The notes: a model not told the origin generated them from the sequence alone. Shown: positions 38,242 to 47,989, numbered from the stretch's first letter. The stretch is DNA of 64,000 nt from Corynebacterium choanae (GCF_003813965.1 NZ_CP033896.1:1-64000); one strand, 5' to 3'. Made by a program: numbers and translations.

Positions 38242-40257
38242 ATGCACATCCCTGACCCGAATCTGGATCCGGTTCGCGACTCCTTGCAGCAGCTTATCGG
38301 CGCCGACTATCAGCTGCAGCGGGTAATCGGCGAAGGCGGCATGTCGACGGTGTGGCTCGCCGACGATGTTGCCCATCAACGGCCGGTGGCATTGAAAATT
38401 TTGCGCACCGAATTCTCCTCCAACCACGAATTCCTCACTCGTTTCCGCAATGAGGCGCAAACCGCCCGCGAACTCAACTCGCCCCACATTGTGGCAACCT
38501 ACGACTATCGGGAATTCACCGGCACCGGCGGCACCATATTTTGCTACATCGTAATGGAATATGTGCACGGCCAATCAGTAGCTGACCTTATCGCGCAGCG
38601 TGGCGCCCTGCCGGAAACTCTCGGGCTGCGGATTTTGCACCAGGCTGCTGACGGCCTCGGCGAAATTCATGCCCGCGGCCTGGTGCATCGCGACATCAAA
38701 CCAGGCAATCTCCTCATCACCGATGACGGAATCGTGAAAATTACCGACTTCGGGATTGCGAAAGCCGCCGCCGCTGTACCGCTCACCCGCACCGGCATGG
38801 TTGTGGGAACCGCCCAATATGTTTCCCCCGAACAGGCGCAAGGCCACGATGTGGACTGTGCCAGCGACATTTACTCCCTCGGGGTGGTCGGCTATGAACT
38901 GCTCAGCGGTCAACGTCCCTTTGACGGGGATAGCCATGTGAGTGTGGCAATCGCCCACATCAACACCCCCACCCCGCAACTGCCGGCATCTGTGAGCACG
39001 AACACCCGGGAACTTGTCGGCATTGCGCTGCGCAAAGATCCGCACCGCCGCTACCGAAACGGTCAAGAATTCGCGCAGGCCATTGCGACAGTAGCCGCCG
39101 GGCGGCGTGCCCCCCAACCGGCACATGTGCCCCCCAGTCTGGGCACCGGTGCCGTCGATGACCATTCCAAGGTGGCCGGCATCGCCGCGTCACAACCTGG
39201 CCGGCAGTCCACCACCGCGCAGCGGCAGGGGAGCAAACCGCCGGCCACAGCAGCCACTTCTATTGGGCGGTCTGCACCGGGACGAGGTGCAACCACTGCC
39301 ACGCACACAGGGCAGGCAGCTTCCCGTCCAGTAGCAGCATCTGCCACCGCCCGATCCGGTAAAGGCAAAATCATCGGCTTCGGGCTGGGCTTACTGGGCG
39401 TGTGTGCCCTAGGAATTGGGGTGGCAATCGCCTGGTATGCCAGCACTGAACAATCCACCCCACCGCTGCCATCAACCACCGTGGAACAGTCCCCTGCGTC
39501 AGAATCCGATCCTGCTAACGGCACTGCACCTGCGCCAGTAGCGCCAGTGGCACCGGTAGCACCAACCAATAGTGCGCCTACCAATCCTGCCAAACCGGCG
39601 GAACGCACCACCACTGTCACCGCCACCACTACCGTGTCCACCCCGGACGAGGACAACACTCGACCTGCGGTCACTGACGGCACAGGGCGGCCGGCAGAAA
39701 AACCTGCCACCAGCACACCCACTTCGTCGAAACCGCAACCACCGGCAGGTAATTCGAAACCCACCACCACCAATCCGCCCGCACAGCCAACCACGCAACC
39801 AGCTGACAAACCGGGTGCGGCTGACAGTGGTGCCAGCGGCACCACCACTGGTAGCGGCAATACCAGCGGTACCACTGGTGGTACCTCGACGGGAAAGCCC
39901 AGCGGCACTGATAGTGGCAGTACGAAACCCAGCAAAACCACCGCCGGGGAACAGTCCGCCGGAGACACCAACACCACCGGCAACGCTGCCGGAATCACCC
40001 CGCGCACAACCACCGGCACTATCGGAACCCGCGTTTCACGCGCCGAAAACTGTTCCGGTTCCAACAGCGGTGTGGCTGTGATCTCGCGGGTATTCCATCA
40101 CACTGCTACTATTCCGGCAGGTTTATCCCCCGGTGGGGCAGCAAGCCTGTGTACGACACTGGGGCACCCCACAGCGATAAATTCCATCACTGTTGCAGCA
40201 CCCCGTACGCTTAACCCAATTCCCACCATTCGACAGACTTCGTTAAAGGAGCGATGA
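38242..40257 (+). CDS. pknA: Ser/Thr protein kinase PknA
   Basis: Eukaryotic-like kinase. The kinase domain (about 22-290) has the glycine loop GEGGMSTVW, Lys in VALKILR (about 51), catalytic loop VHRDIKPGN, DFG in ITDFGIAK and APE-type SPEQAQG. One transmembrane helix (about 375-398) follows. The extracellular part is 250 residues long, Thr/Pro/Ser/Gly-rich, and ends with two cysteines (NCSGS; SLCTT). The extracellular region is much longer than in the M. tuberculosis and C. glutamicum PknA as I recall them. It starts 3 nt after pbpA and overlaps pknB by 4 nt. Confidence 0.95.
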   Translation: MHIPDPNLDPVRDSLQQLIGADYQLQRVIGEGGMSTVWLADDVAHQRPVALKILRTEFSSNHEFLTRFRNEAQTARELNSPHIVATYDYREFTGTGGTIFCYIVMEYVHGQSVADLIAQRGALPETLGLRILHQAADGLGEIHARGLVHRDIKPGNLLITDDGIVKITDFGIAKAAAAVPLTRTGMVVGTAQYVSPEQAQGHDVDCASDIYSLGVVGYELLSGQRPFDGDSHVSVAIAHINTPTPQLPASVSTNTRELVGIALRKDPHRRYRNGQEFAQAIATVAAGRRAPQPAHVPPSLGTGAVDDHSKVAGIAASQPGRQSTTAQRQGSKPPATAATSIGRSAPGRGATTATHTGQAASRPVAASATARSGKGKIIGFGLGLLGVCALGIGVAIAWYASTEQSTPPLPSTTVEQSPASESDPANGTAPAPVAPVAPVAPTNSAPTNPAKPAERTTTVTATTTVSTPDEDNTRPAVTDGTGRPAEKPATSTPTSSKPQPPAGNSKPTTTNPPAQPTTQPADKPGAADSGASGTTTGSGNTSGTTGGTSTGKPSGTDSGSTKPSKTTAGEQSAGDTNTTGNAAGITPRTTTGTIGTRVSRAENCSGSNSGVAVISRVFHHTATIPAGLSPGGAASLCTTLGHPTAINSITVAAPRTLNPIPTIRQTSLKER

Positions 40258-42305
40258 TGACCGCAGATCTTCTCGCCGACCGCTATGAGCTCGGCACGAT
40301 CATCGGCACCGGCGGTATGTCGGATGTGTATGCCACCACCGATACGCTTCTCGGGCGTGAAGTGGCTGTCAAAATGATGCGAGCCAATCTCGCGCACGAC
40401 ACCACCTTCCGGGAACGATTCCGCCGAGAAGCACAAAACGCTGCCCGGCTCAACCATGGCGCAATCGTGCAGGTGTACGACACTGGCGAAACCGTCATCG
40501 GTGGGGTGACCGTACCCTACATTGTGATGGAACGGGTACATGGCCGCACCCTGCGGGAAATCGTTCGCCAAGACGGTCCACTCTCGCCACCAGAAGCTGC
40601 ACGAATCCTTTTACCGGTGTGCGAAGCACTGCAGCATTCCCATGAGGCAGGCATTATTCACCGGGACGTGAAACCTGCCAACATCATGATCACCAACACT
40701 GGCGCGGTGAAAATCATGGACTTTGGTATTGCCCGGGCAATAGGGGATGCGGCCACATCGATGACGCAAACCTCTGCAGTGATTGGCACTGCACAATATC
40801 TTTCCCCGGAACAAGCCCGTGGAAAATCGGCTGATGCCCGCTCAGATGTGTACGCCTTGGGCTGTGTGCTCTACGAAACCGTCACCGCGAAACCTCCGTT
40901 TGAAGGGGAATCGCCGTTTGCTGTGGCCTTCCAACATGTGCAAGACAACCCACCGGCACCGTCGACATTAATCGCCGGCCTCACCCCCACAGAGGCAGTC
41001 AATATCGATGCAGTTGTGCTCACCGCGATGGCGAAAAATCCCGCTGATCGCTACCAGTCCGCGCGGGAATTCGCCCAAGATCTAGAATTGGTCAGCCGCA
41101 ACGCGGTGAGCCATGCGGCGAAATCCCATCTGGTTACCCCCCCAACCGAATCGTTGGCCGACGGGGAACAAACCACTGTTATTCCTGCCTATAAGGATGA
41201 TCAGCATGGTGAACCGGTCGCTCCGGTGGCGCCAGCACCGGTAGCTGCCACCGCACCACCGGTGTCCCCAACCCCGCCGCCACCGGCGAAGGCGCAACCA
41301 GCTCCCAGCCCGGAACATGCCGCAAATAACCAAGATTCGCAGCAGCGTTCCCGGCCAATCGCGTGGATGATTGTCGCAGCTGTGCTGGGGGTGGCAGTGA
41401 TAGCTACCGGTGCAGTCTTTGTGTGGGACTATTTAGCGAAAGAAGACCAAATCAGTCAGCCCTCGACTGTTGCGGTGCCACAGCTCACCAACTCCTCCGA
41501 GATGGAAGCTACCGCCCAACTTGAGGCATTAGGGCTGAAAATCGAAACCCAGCTGGCAGCCAATCCGGAAATCCCCAAGGGATATGTGATTGATACCAAC
41601 CCCGGTCCTGGTTCGAAGCTGCAGCGTGGCTCCACAGTGACATTGAATGTGTCCAGCGGTCAGGAAGAAACCGAGGTTCCAAATCTCACCGACCGCACCA
41701 CGAAACAGGCCACTGAGTTGTTGGAGGCTGTCGGGTTAAAACTTGATACCCAAGTCAAGGAAGAATCCGACGACGAAATCGAAGAGGGAAGAATCATCAC
41801 CCAACAGCCCCGCCCTGGCGACATGGCTCCGAAGGGCTCGAAGGTGACGATCACCGTATCGAAAGGTAAAAAAGCCGAACGGGTACCGGTAATTACCGGT
41901 CAGCAGTGGAGTTTGGCGCAAACCAATCTCACCGCCGCCGGCTTCACCCCAGAGGTTCGTTTCGTCGACGCCCCCCAGCCGGAAGGGGTGGTGGTGTCGT
42001 GTGCGAATGAAGGCCAAGAAATCCCGCACGGATCCACCGTCGTTGTTGAAGTGTCCCGTGGCAACATGATCACCATGCCTGACCTCACCGGGTTAAACCC
42101 TGGGCAAGCCCAGCAGGCTCTGCGTGCAGCCGGTTGGACTGCGCCCCCGACCTCGCTGACGGAAACCCCAGTGAAAACTGGATCACTAGTCGACTCTGGA
42201 CTGGTACAAGGCCAAACCCCGGCACCTGGTGACAAACTCCTTGCCGATGCACTGGTCAATATTCAGGTTGCAAACTTTGATCCGCTTGCCGGGCTTATCA
42301 ACTAG
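40254..42305 (+). CDS. pknB: Ser/Thr protein kinase PknB with PASTA domains
   Basis: PknB senses wall precursors with its extracellular PASTA domains and phosphorylates cell-wall and division proteins. The kinase domain (about 10-275) has GTGGMSDVY, VAVKMMR, HRDVKPANI and DFGIARA. A transmembrane helix is at about 368-392. Four PASTA repeats occupy about 409-683 (VPQLTNS..., VPNLTDRTT, VPVITGQQ, MPDLTGLNP). The ATGATG start overlaps the pknA stop. This is the last coupled gene of the operon; crgA follows after a 474-nt gap. Confidence 0.96.
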   Translation: MMTADLLADRYELGTIIGTGGMSDVYATTDTLLGREVAVKMMRANLAHDTTFRERFRREAQNAARLNHGAIVQVYDTGETVIGGVTVPYIVMERVHGRTLREIVRQDGPLSPPEAARILLPVCEALQHSHEAGIIHRDVKPANIMITNTGAVKIMDFGIARAIGDAATSMTQTSAVIGTAQYLSPEQARGKSADARSDVYALGCVLYETVTAKPPFEGESPFAVAFQHVQDNPPAPSTLIAGLTPTEAVNIDAVVLTAMAKNPADRYQSAREFAQDLELVSRNAVSHAAKSHLVTPPTESLADGEQTTVIPAYKDDQHGEPVAPVAPAPVAATAPPVSPTPPPPAKAQPAPSPEHAANNQDSQQRSRPIAWMIVAAVLGVAVIATGAVFVWDYLAKEDQISQPSTVAVPQLTNSSEMEATAQLEALGLKIETQLAANPEIPKGYVIDTNPGPGSKLQRGSTVTLNVSSGQEETEVPNLTDRTTKQATELLEAVGLKLDTQVKEESDDEIEEGRIITQQPRPGDMAPKGSKVTITVSKGKKAERVPVITGQQWSLAQTNLTAAGFTPEVRFVDAPQPEGVVVSCANEGQEIPHGSTVVVEVSRGNMITMPDLTGLNPGQAQQALRAAGWTAPPTSLTETPVKTGSLVDSGLVQGQTPAPGDKLLADALVNIQVANFDPLAGLIN

Positions 42306-42779
42306 TGAGCGCAGCAATAGTAGCCAACCCCTGGTTGTTTGCTGACAACCATCCGCGAATCATCCCGGCTGCCAACAGTAACTTCACCAATGCTGCTGCG
42401 GCTGCGCCGGCACGGCTGCTTCACCACAGATATTTCGCTGATGGTGAGGCATTGTGCCGGGTGGCCTGCCGTGCATGGCTGGGGCTATCTGGCGGGTTGC
42501 TTCCAAGCCAGTCGGTGCGGAAATCCCACCGTGAAAGGTTTTTGTTTCTTCACCAGGCGCGGTAGGGTAGCGAATGTTTTTACATGCTCCGATGCGCCAT
42601 CTACCACGACCGGCACAACCTTGATCGGTCTGGTGTGCCACCACTGCAGGATCCCCCGGCAGTGGTGTGTGCAAGTTGGCTGTATTGTTAGAGCACTACC
42701 GCACAATACCAATCATTCATATCGTCGGCGTGTTGGCATATCACCCTGCCAGGCCGACGAGTCATTGCAAGGAAACGCT
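42306..42779 (+). promoter_or_regulatory. Gap between pknB and crgA
   Basis: No convincing gene is present, although frames are open through it. In several actinobacteria a glutamine amidotransferase gene (trpG/pabA type) lies near here; none is seen. It should hold the crgA promoter. Confidence 0.3.
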
Positions 42780-43043
42780 ATGCCAAAGTCAAAGGTCAAC
42801 CGTTCGAGTATTCCCACCACCGGTTCGGTGAACCGTACCCCGGTGAAGATTAACTCTTCTGGCACCCCAATGTGGTACAAGGTGCTCATGTTCGGCTTTA
42901 TGCTGCTCGGGTTGATGTGGCTGGTTGTGAACTATCTTGCCGGTCCGTCGATTCCATTCATGGCCGAATTAGCGCAGTGGAACTATGCGATCGGTTTCGC
43001 TTTCCTAATTGTTGGTCTGCTGATGACCATGGGTTGGCGTTAA
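42780..43043 (+). CDS. crgA: Cell division protein CrgA
   Basis: CrgA is a small membrane protein that bridges FtsZ, FtsQ and PBPs at the septum. The 87-residue protein has the basic family N-terminus ([10 protein letters not shown]), then two transmembrane helices (about 33-52 and 64-84) separated by a short extracellular [11 protein letters not shown] loop. Its ATG follows AAGGAAA; the open frame starting at 42339 is not used. Family length and neighbourhood after pknB agree. Confidence 0.93.
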   Translation: MPKSKVNRSSIPTTGSVNRTPVKINSSGTPMWYKVLMFGFMLLGLMWLVVNYLAGPSIPFMAELAQWNYAIGFAFLIVGLLMTMGWR

Positions 43044-43185
43044 CCCGCTCACCGGTACACGCAATAGCTGTCGGCTGGGGCACATGGCTGCTGTCGGCCA
43101 CAGCACCGGTGCCAAATAGCCCCCGGTTTGCGCCAGTAAGCAATTATCGACGCAGGCTTGTTGTGGAACGGTTTCCGGTATGGTG

Positions 43186-43980
43186 CTACACCGCACCGTC
43201 CCAATAGTGTGATGGCGGCTGCCAGCACACTTGCACCGGTGTGTGGGGGATACACGCCGCCTTGTGCAGAAACGCTGCAGCACCCACATATTGCTTCATG
43301 TCGGCACTGAATCCTGCCGCTATCAGGTGTTCCCCTGGTAGGTGATAGACCACCGGCGGCGGGGTCTGTGGCGGCCAGTCGGTTGAGAGCAGCACCGCAT
43401 ATGGGTGCTGACTGGTGACCAGGCTTCGACTGTCGATAAGCGCACTTGCCACATGGGGGCTATGTGTTGATGCCGGCAGCCGTGGCAACGCCGCGGTAAG
43501 ACCGGCGGCCGCTACTTGTGCACGCCACTGTTCCAGCAGCGGATCAGGCTGTTGTTGTAGTTTCACCATGGTTTCAAACAGTGCCCACTGGTGTGCTGCT
43601 GTGGGGGTGGGGAATGCTTGCGGCAACACACTATCGATCCCTATCGGCTGGTTGCTCATCGCAACCGCAACAATCTCGTGGCAGGCGGTGGCTGTTACTG
43701 ATATTCCCGCCAGCTGTGGCGCCCCATGTGGCTGGGCACAGCTGGGGCAGCGGCGGTCAACCGCTACCTGTTGTGGATCCTCGTCGCACAGCTTCCCGGC
43801 GAGCAGTCGCACCAATACACGACCTAGTAGTGCCCGGCCGCTGGCCGCTGTGCCGCCAAGACTTTGCACATAGCGGTGTTCTTCGCTGTTGACCAGCGTT
43901 GCCAGCGCAATATGTGCTGCCGAAAGTGTCACCGTGGTCAACCAAATAGTGGCAGGAGAAGTAGCAGACAGCGGCAGCAT
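43186..43980 (-). CDS. Divergent 4'-phosphopantetheinyl transferase-like protein
   Basis: The sequence follows the Sfp/EntD pattern: an N-terminal RALLGRVLVRLLAG helix, DRRCPSCAQPHGAPQL (the zinc-ribbon-like C..C..HG.P element), a beta-strand pair ISVTATACHEIVAVAMS, GIDSV (aspartate of the GVD.E motif kept, glutamate missing) and WALFETMVKLQ (the usual WxxKEA-K region, with E and K kept). The second magnesium-binding glutamate is not in its normal place, so activity is uncertain. It is divergent from the adenylation-carrier-acyltransferase gene, whose carrier domain needs exactly this type of modification. Alternative: an inactive homologue. Confidence 0.7.
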   Translation of the reverse strand: MLPLSATSPATIWLTTVTLSAAHIALATLVNSEEHRYVQSLGGTAASGRALLGRVLVRLLAGKLCDEDPQQVAVDRRCPSCAQPHGAPQLAGISVTATACHEIVAVAMSNQPIGIDSVLPQAFPTPTAAHQWALFETMVKLQQQPDPLLEQWRAQVAAAGLTAALPRLPASTHSPHVASALIDSRSLVTSQHPYAVLLSTDWPPQTPPPVVYHLPGEHLIAAGFSADMKQYVGAAAFLHKAACIPHTPVQVCWQPPSHYWDGAV

Positions 43981-44329
43981 CGAGCTTCCTAGCGATGAAA
44001 ATGTTAAAGATTGCGCTTACTCTACAGAACCGCGAACGCGCGATGTGTGCACCACATCAGCGACACCGCCCGCTGTGATCCCCCACAAAGGAGACAGTGA
44101 CTTTTCAACAGAATACAGTAAGGCTACGCTATCTTTTGCATGTTGCATGCTGCACGATTCACTGCTCACCCTTTTTCTTCATCATTACGGGCAGTTAGTA
44201 CCGCAGAAGAATAACCACAACTGCGCGACACCACGCGCCTGATATGCAGATTGGTGCACCACACGCACCCGGACGACAAGTGCCCAACCAACCACCCCAC
44301 TTGCTCGTCAGGCTCTGGAGGATAAGGGT
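43981..44329. promoter_or_regulatory. Divergent promoter region of the PPTase-like and fusion genes
   Basis: The two genes point away from each other and share this 349-nt region, so they may be co-regulated. GGAGGA at about 44315-44320 is the ribosome-binding site of the fusion gene. No recognised operator is seen. Confidence 0.5.
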
Positions 44330-47173
44330 TTGTCTATTGATCTCAGCGCTGGCGGTTTGCTGCCACCAGTCGATCCAGCGGCAGGAACCCGCCCGGCACT
44401 CCTTGACGATGCCGGCAATAGTCTGAGCCACAGTGAACTTCGGGATCGCATCTATCAGCAGGCAACCATGTGGCAGGAAGCTGGTTTGTCCCCGGCGCAA
44501 GGCATGGTGCATCTGCCGTTTCGGATCACCATCGATCACATCATCAGCTACTATGCACTACGCGCATTAGGGATAGCGGTACTCATCACCGCCCCAGACC
44601 CCATCCACTATGCCGGGATTGTGACCCAATTCGTGCCCGCAGCAGTCATCGACGACTCCGGCACACTGCACTGGTCAGATACATTATCGGCCGGCACCGC
44701 AACACCGCTGCCGGAACACACTGCCACCATCCCACAGCCGGTAGCTACCCTGCCGGCTGCTGTGCATCCGGCAACCGCCTTACTGCTGTCGACCTCCGGG
44801 TCGACTGGGGCGAAAAAACTGGTTCGCCTTTCCACGGCGAATGTTGCCGCAAACACCCGCGACATTGTTGACGGGCTTAACCTTCGCCCCACCGACCGGG
44901 CAATCACCGCCCTACCGCTGCACTACTGTTTCGGGCTCAGCGTGCTGCACACACATCTCTATGTGGGTGGTTCGGTAGTGGTCAGCCAAGTCAGCATGGG
45001 GGATCATCTGCTGGTTGATCTCGTCCAACAGTATGCCGTCACCACCTTCGCTGTCGTGCCCCACATGCTTGACCTGGTGGAAGCCACCGGCGGCTGGACT
45101 GAACAGATGAGCCCTTTGCGGCTGATCTGCCAGGCCGGCGGCAAATTAAGCACCCCAAAAGTCACCTTGTGGGCGCAACGCGCCGCCGCCCAACACATCG
45201 ATTTTCGCCCCATGTATGGGCAAACCGAAGCCACCGCACGCATGGCTATCATGCCCCAATCGGCAGCACTCACCGCACCGCAAGCTGCCGGACTTCCCGT
45301 CGGCAGCGGGAAATTCCGGATCGAAAACCCGGATAGTGACGGCATCGGGGAGCTTGTCTACAGCGGACCCAATGTGATGATGGGCTACGCCCTCACCGGG
45401 GAAGAACTCGCCCTAGGGCCGATGTTGGACACCCTGCACACCGGTGATCGTGGCTATCTTGACGAGCACGGATTTGTGGTGTTAGCCGGCCGCCGGGATG
45501 ACTTCTTCAAAATCGCCGGTCTACGGATAGCCGCCGAACCTATAGCAGCAATGCTTGCCGAACATGGCGTCACCGCCCACATATTCGGCGACGACCGTGG
45601 CCTCGTAGTGCTGGCCAGTGCACAAACCTCCACCACCACCCTGGCTGCCGACACCATTGTGCAACTTGTTGGCGAACTCACCTCGCTGAGTGCCGCCCAA
45701 ATCATGGCCGCATGGATACCCGCATTCCCACTGCTACCAAACGGCAAAATTGATCGTCGCCAACTCCAACACACCGCCAACCAGTACCTTGAGCGGCAAC
45801 CATCCGCACAACCCACAGCAATTGCCACCCCGCAACAGTCTGCAACAGCAAACCATCCCGACCAATTAGCAGCTGAACTCGCCACAGTCTGTGCAGTGAT
45901 CGGCACCGCTGTCGGCCGTGGCGTCATCGACCCTCGCCAATCATTTGTCCACAACGGGGGCACCTCCCTGTCCCAAGTCACCTGTTTTGCCCAACTGGCA
46001 CAACATCTTGGACCGTTACCCCGCCGCTGGGCACAAACCCCCATCGATGAACTGCTCGCCACCATCCACGGCATGACCCTAGCCGACTACCGGCAAGCAA
46101 TCACCACAGCACACGGCACACCGGATACATCGCAGCAAACGACAAGCCGCCGCGGGATCACTGCACACCAGGTGATCCCCCAGCAGGCGGCGGCACAGTC
46201 GAGTGCGGCGCGCCGGGGCTGGCGGCGACTGTCTGGTATCCCGGCCGCCAAGAGTGGCTCATCATCGCCCTGGGCATCAATTCCGGTGGATGTGTCGCTG
46301 CTGATTCGGGCAATTGCGGCGATCACTATTGTGGCGACCCATACGCGGGTGCTGCATTTGATGGGTGGGGCGCACAGTCTGTTAGTAGTTGCCGGTTTCA
46401 GTGCGGCACTGTTTGCGTTTTCCATACCGTCGGCCAGCATGCGGCTGCACACTGTGGGAAGGACACTGGCGCAGGTTGCGATCCCTACTGCGGTGATCGC
46501 AATCTTTGGCTGGTGGTTTGCAAACCAGTACAGTGTGGCAAATATTTTCCTCATCGACTGGTTGTGGCATCGCGATAACGGCAACGGGTCGTTGTGGTTT
46601 ATCGAATCCTATTGCACCGTGCTGTTGGTGCTCGTGCTGCTGCTCGCCCACCGGGGAATCTATGCCTTGTATGCGCGGCAACCATTTTTGGTGAGCGCTG
46701 CTGCTACTGCTGGGGCTGTTGGGCTGCGGTATCTCGGATGGTGGTGGTTGTTACCGCATCATCACACCGCACCGTGGGCGGTGGCGTGGCTGGTAACCCT
46801 GGGGGTGACGATTCTGCACGCCCAGCAGCGATGGCAGCAGGCGATAGTGGTGGGTTTGTTTGCTGTCGGCGGCTCCGGTTTTTTCTTCTTCGACCATCAG
46901 CACACCTATGTGGCGGCGGTGGTGGCGGCGTTGCTGTGGCTGCCGCAAGTTCGTATTCCGCAGCTGCTGCTTCGCCCGGTTGCGGCAATCGCCAGCGCCA
47001 GCCTGTATATCTATCTGCTGCAGTTCACCGTGTTTAATTTCACCGGCAGTGACACACTGCGCATTGTCGGCTCAATCCTGCTCGGGATCGGGGTGCGGCA
47101 TCTTGTGGATGCGATAACTCGCGTGTTCAAGGGCAAGACAGGAAACGCTACCCGGCAGCCCACCACTACCTAA
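44330..47173 (+). CDS. Adenylation-carrier-AT3 acyltransferase fusion protein
   Basis: One 947-residue chain carries three activities that are usually separate. (1) An adenylate-forming domain, about 1-480: TSGSTGAKK (about 155-163), YGQTEATAR, LHTGDRGYLDEHG, GRRDDFFKIAG and the catalytic Lys473 in PNGKID are all present, so it should be active. (2) A carrier domain, about 510-575: DPRQSFVHNGGTSLSQV with the expected phosphopantetheine attachment at Ser546. (3) A membrane acyltransferase-3 domain, about 648-935, with about ten hydrophobic helices and the catalytic-type His671 (VATHTRVL) plus GSLWFIESY. It starts with TTG 8 nt after GGAGGA. The expected role, by analogy with Dlt systems, is activation of an amino or fatty acid and its transfer to an envelope acceptor; substrate and acceptor are unknown. 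Confidence 0.85.
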   Translation: MSIDLSAGGLLPPVDPAAGTRPALLDDAGNSLSHSELRDRIYQQATMWQEAGLSPAQGMVHLPFRITIDHIISYYALRALGIAVLITAPDPIHYAGIVTQFVPAAVIDDSGTLHWSDTLSAGTATPLPEHTATIPQPVATLPAAVHPATALLLSTSGSTGAKKLVRLSTANVAANTRDIVDGLNLRPTDRAITALPLHYCFGLSVLHTHLYVGGSVVVSQVSMGDHLLVDLVQQYAVTTFAVVPHMLDLVEATGGWTEQMSPLRLICQAGGKLSTPKVTLWAQRAAAQHIDFRPMYGQTEATARMAIMPQSAALTAPQAAGLPVGSGKFRIENPDSDGIGELVYSGPNVMMGYALTGEELALGPMLDTLHTGDRGYLDEHGFVVLAGRRDDFFKIAGLRIAAEPIAAMLAEHGVTAHIFGDDRGLVVLASAQTSTTTLAADTIVQLVGELTSLSAAQIMAAWIPAFPLLPNGKIDRRQLQHTANQYLERQPSAQPTAIATPQQSATANHPDQLAAELATVCAVIGTAVGRGVIDPRQSFVHNGGTSLSQVTCFAQLAQHLGPLPRRWAQTPIDELLATIHGMTLADYRQAITTAHGTPDTSQQTTSRRGITAHQVIPQQAAAQSSAARRGWRRLSGIPAAKSGSSSPWASIPVDVSLLIRAIAAITIVATHTRVLHLMGGAHSLLVVAGFSAALFAFSIPSASMRLHTVGRTLAQVAIPTAVIAIFGWWFANQYSVANIFLIDWLWHRDNGNGSLWFIESYCTVLLVLVLLLAHRGIYALYARQPFLVSAAATAGAVGLRYLGWWWLLPHHHTAPWAVAWLVTLGVTILHAQQRWQQAIVVGLFAVGGSGFFFFDHQHTYVAAVVAALLWLPQVRIPQLLLRPVAAIASASLYIYLLQFTVFNFTGSDTLRIVGSILLGIGVRHLVDAITRVFKGKTGNATRQPTTT

Positions 47174-47287
47174 CCCCCAGCAGCCCGCCACTACCTAACC
47201 ACCGGTAAGCTGCCAACACCGGCGGATAGGTGGTGGCGGCAGGGACGTTGCAGATTCCGCTTGGCGGCGGTGAAGTTCCAGGTGCCG

Positions 47288-47947
47288 CTAGGAGTTGGTG
47301 GCTGCTGGTGGATGCATCGTGATGGTGGTGTCGGCGAGTACTTCCGCATCAGCCATGTCGTGGGTGACGAGCATCGCTGTGACACCGGCATCCTCGATGA
47401 GGGAGCGAATATCGGCACGGACTTGGGCCCGCAGATCAGCATCCAGATTGGAAAATGGTTCGTCGAAAAGCAGCACATCGGGGGCGGGTGCAAGCGCCCG
47501 CGCCAGGGCGACACGCTGCTGTTGCCCCCCGGAGAGTTGATGCGGATAGCGGTCATCCATGCCGGCGAGTCCGACGAGTTCCAGCGTGTCACGAACGACA
47601 ACCTGTTTGGTTCGCTTGTTGACTTTCCGCAGCCCATAGCCAACATTGGCGGCCACAGTCATATGCGGGAACAGGGCATAGTCTTGGAAGATAAAACCGA
47701 CTTTCCGCCGTTCTGGGGCGATGAAATGATGTTCGTCAACCATGGTGGTGCCACCGATGGTGATGCTTCCCTGTTGGGGGCGTTCCAATCCGGCGATCAG
47801 CCGCAGCACGGTGGTTTTAGCGCAGCCGGAAGGACCTAACAGGGCGGTGCATTGCCCGGCTGGTGCGGTAAGGGAAAACCCGGCCAGTTGGGGGCTAGTC
47901 GACCCCGGATAGGCGAAGGTGATCCCTGATACAACAATATCGGTCAC
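47288..47947 (-). CDS. fbpC: Fe3+-type ABC transporter ATP-binding protein, short form
   Basis: ATPase of the ferric iron importer: Walker A GPSGCAKTT, Q-loop FQDYALFPH, signature [15 protein letters not shown], Walker B LLFDEPFSNLDA and H-loop LVTHDMADA are present. At 219 residues it ends right after the ATPase core and lacks the C-terminal TOBE-type domain seen in typical FbpC proteins of about 340 residues. It lies 42 nt after the permease gene and is the last gene of the minus-strand group. Confidence 0.9.
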   Translation of the reverse strand: MTDIVVSGITFAYPGSTSPQLAGFSLTAPAGQCTALLGPSGCAKTTVLRLIAGLERPQQGSITIGGTTMVDEHHFIAPERRKVGFIFQDYALFPHMTVAANVGYGLRKVNKRTKQVVVRDTLELVGLAGMDDRYPHQLSGGQQQRVALARALAPAPDVLLFDEPFSNLDADLRAQVRADIRSLIEDAGVTAMLVTHDMADAEVLADTTITMHPPAATNS

Positions 47948-47989
47948 CGTGTGCTCCTTTGGATGGTTGAGTGATTGGGCAGTGTGCTG

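Noticed and set aside
39430..40257. Frameshift in the pknA C-terminus
   Set aside because: The low-complexity part has no clear homologue to compare with, and the frame stays open to the normal ATGA overlap with pknB.
42339..42779. Long N-terminal extension of crgA
   Set aside because: The extra residues look unlike a protein and the family start with a Shine-Dalgarno is at 42780.
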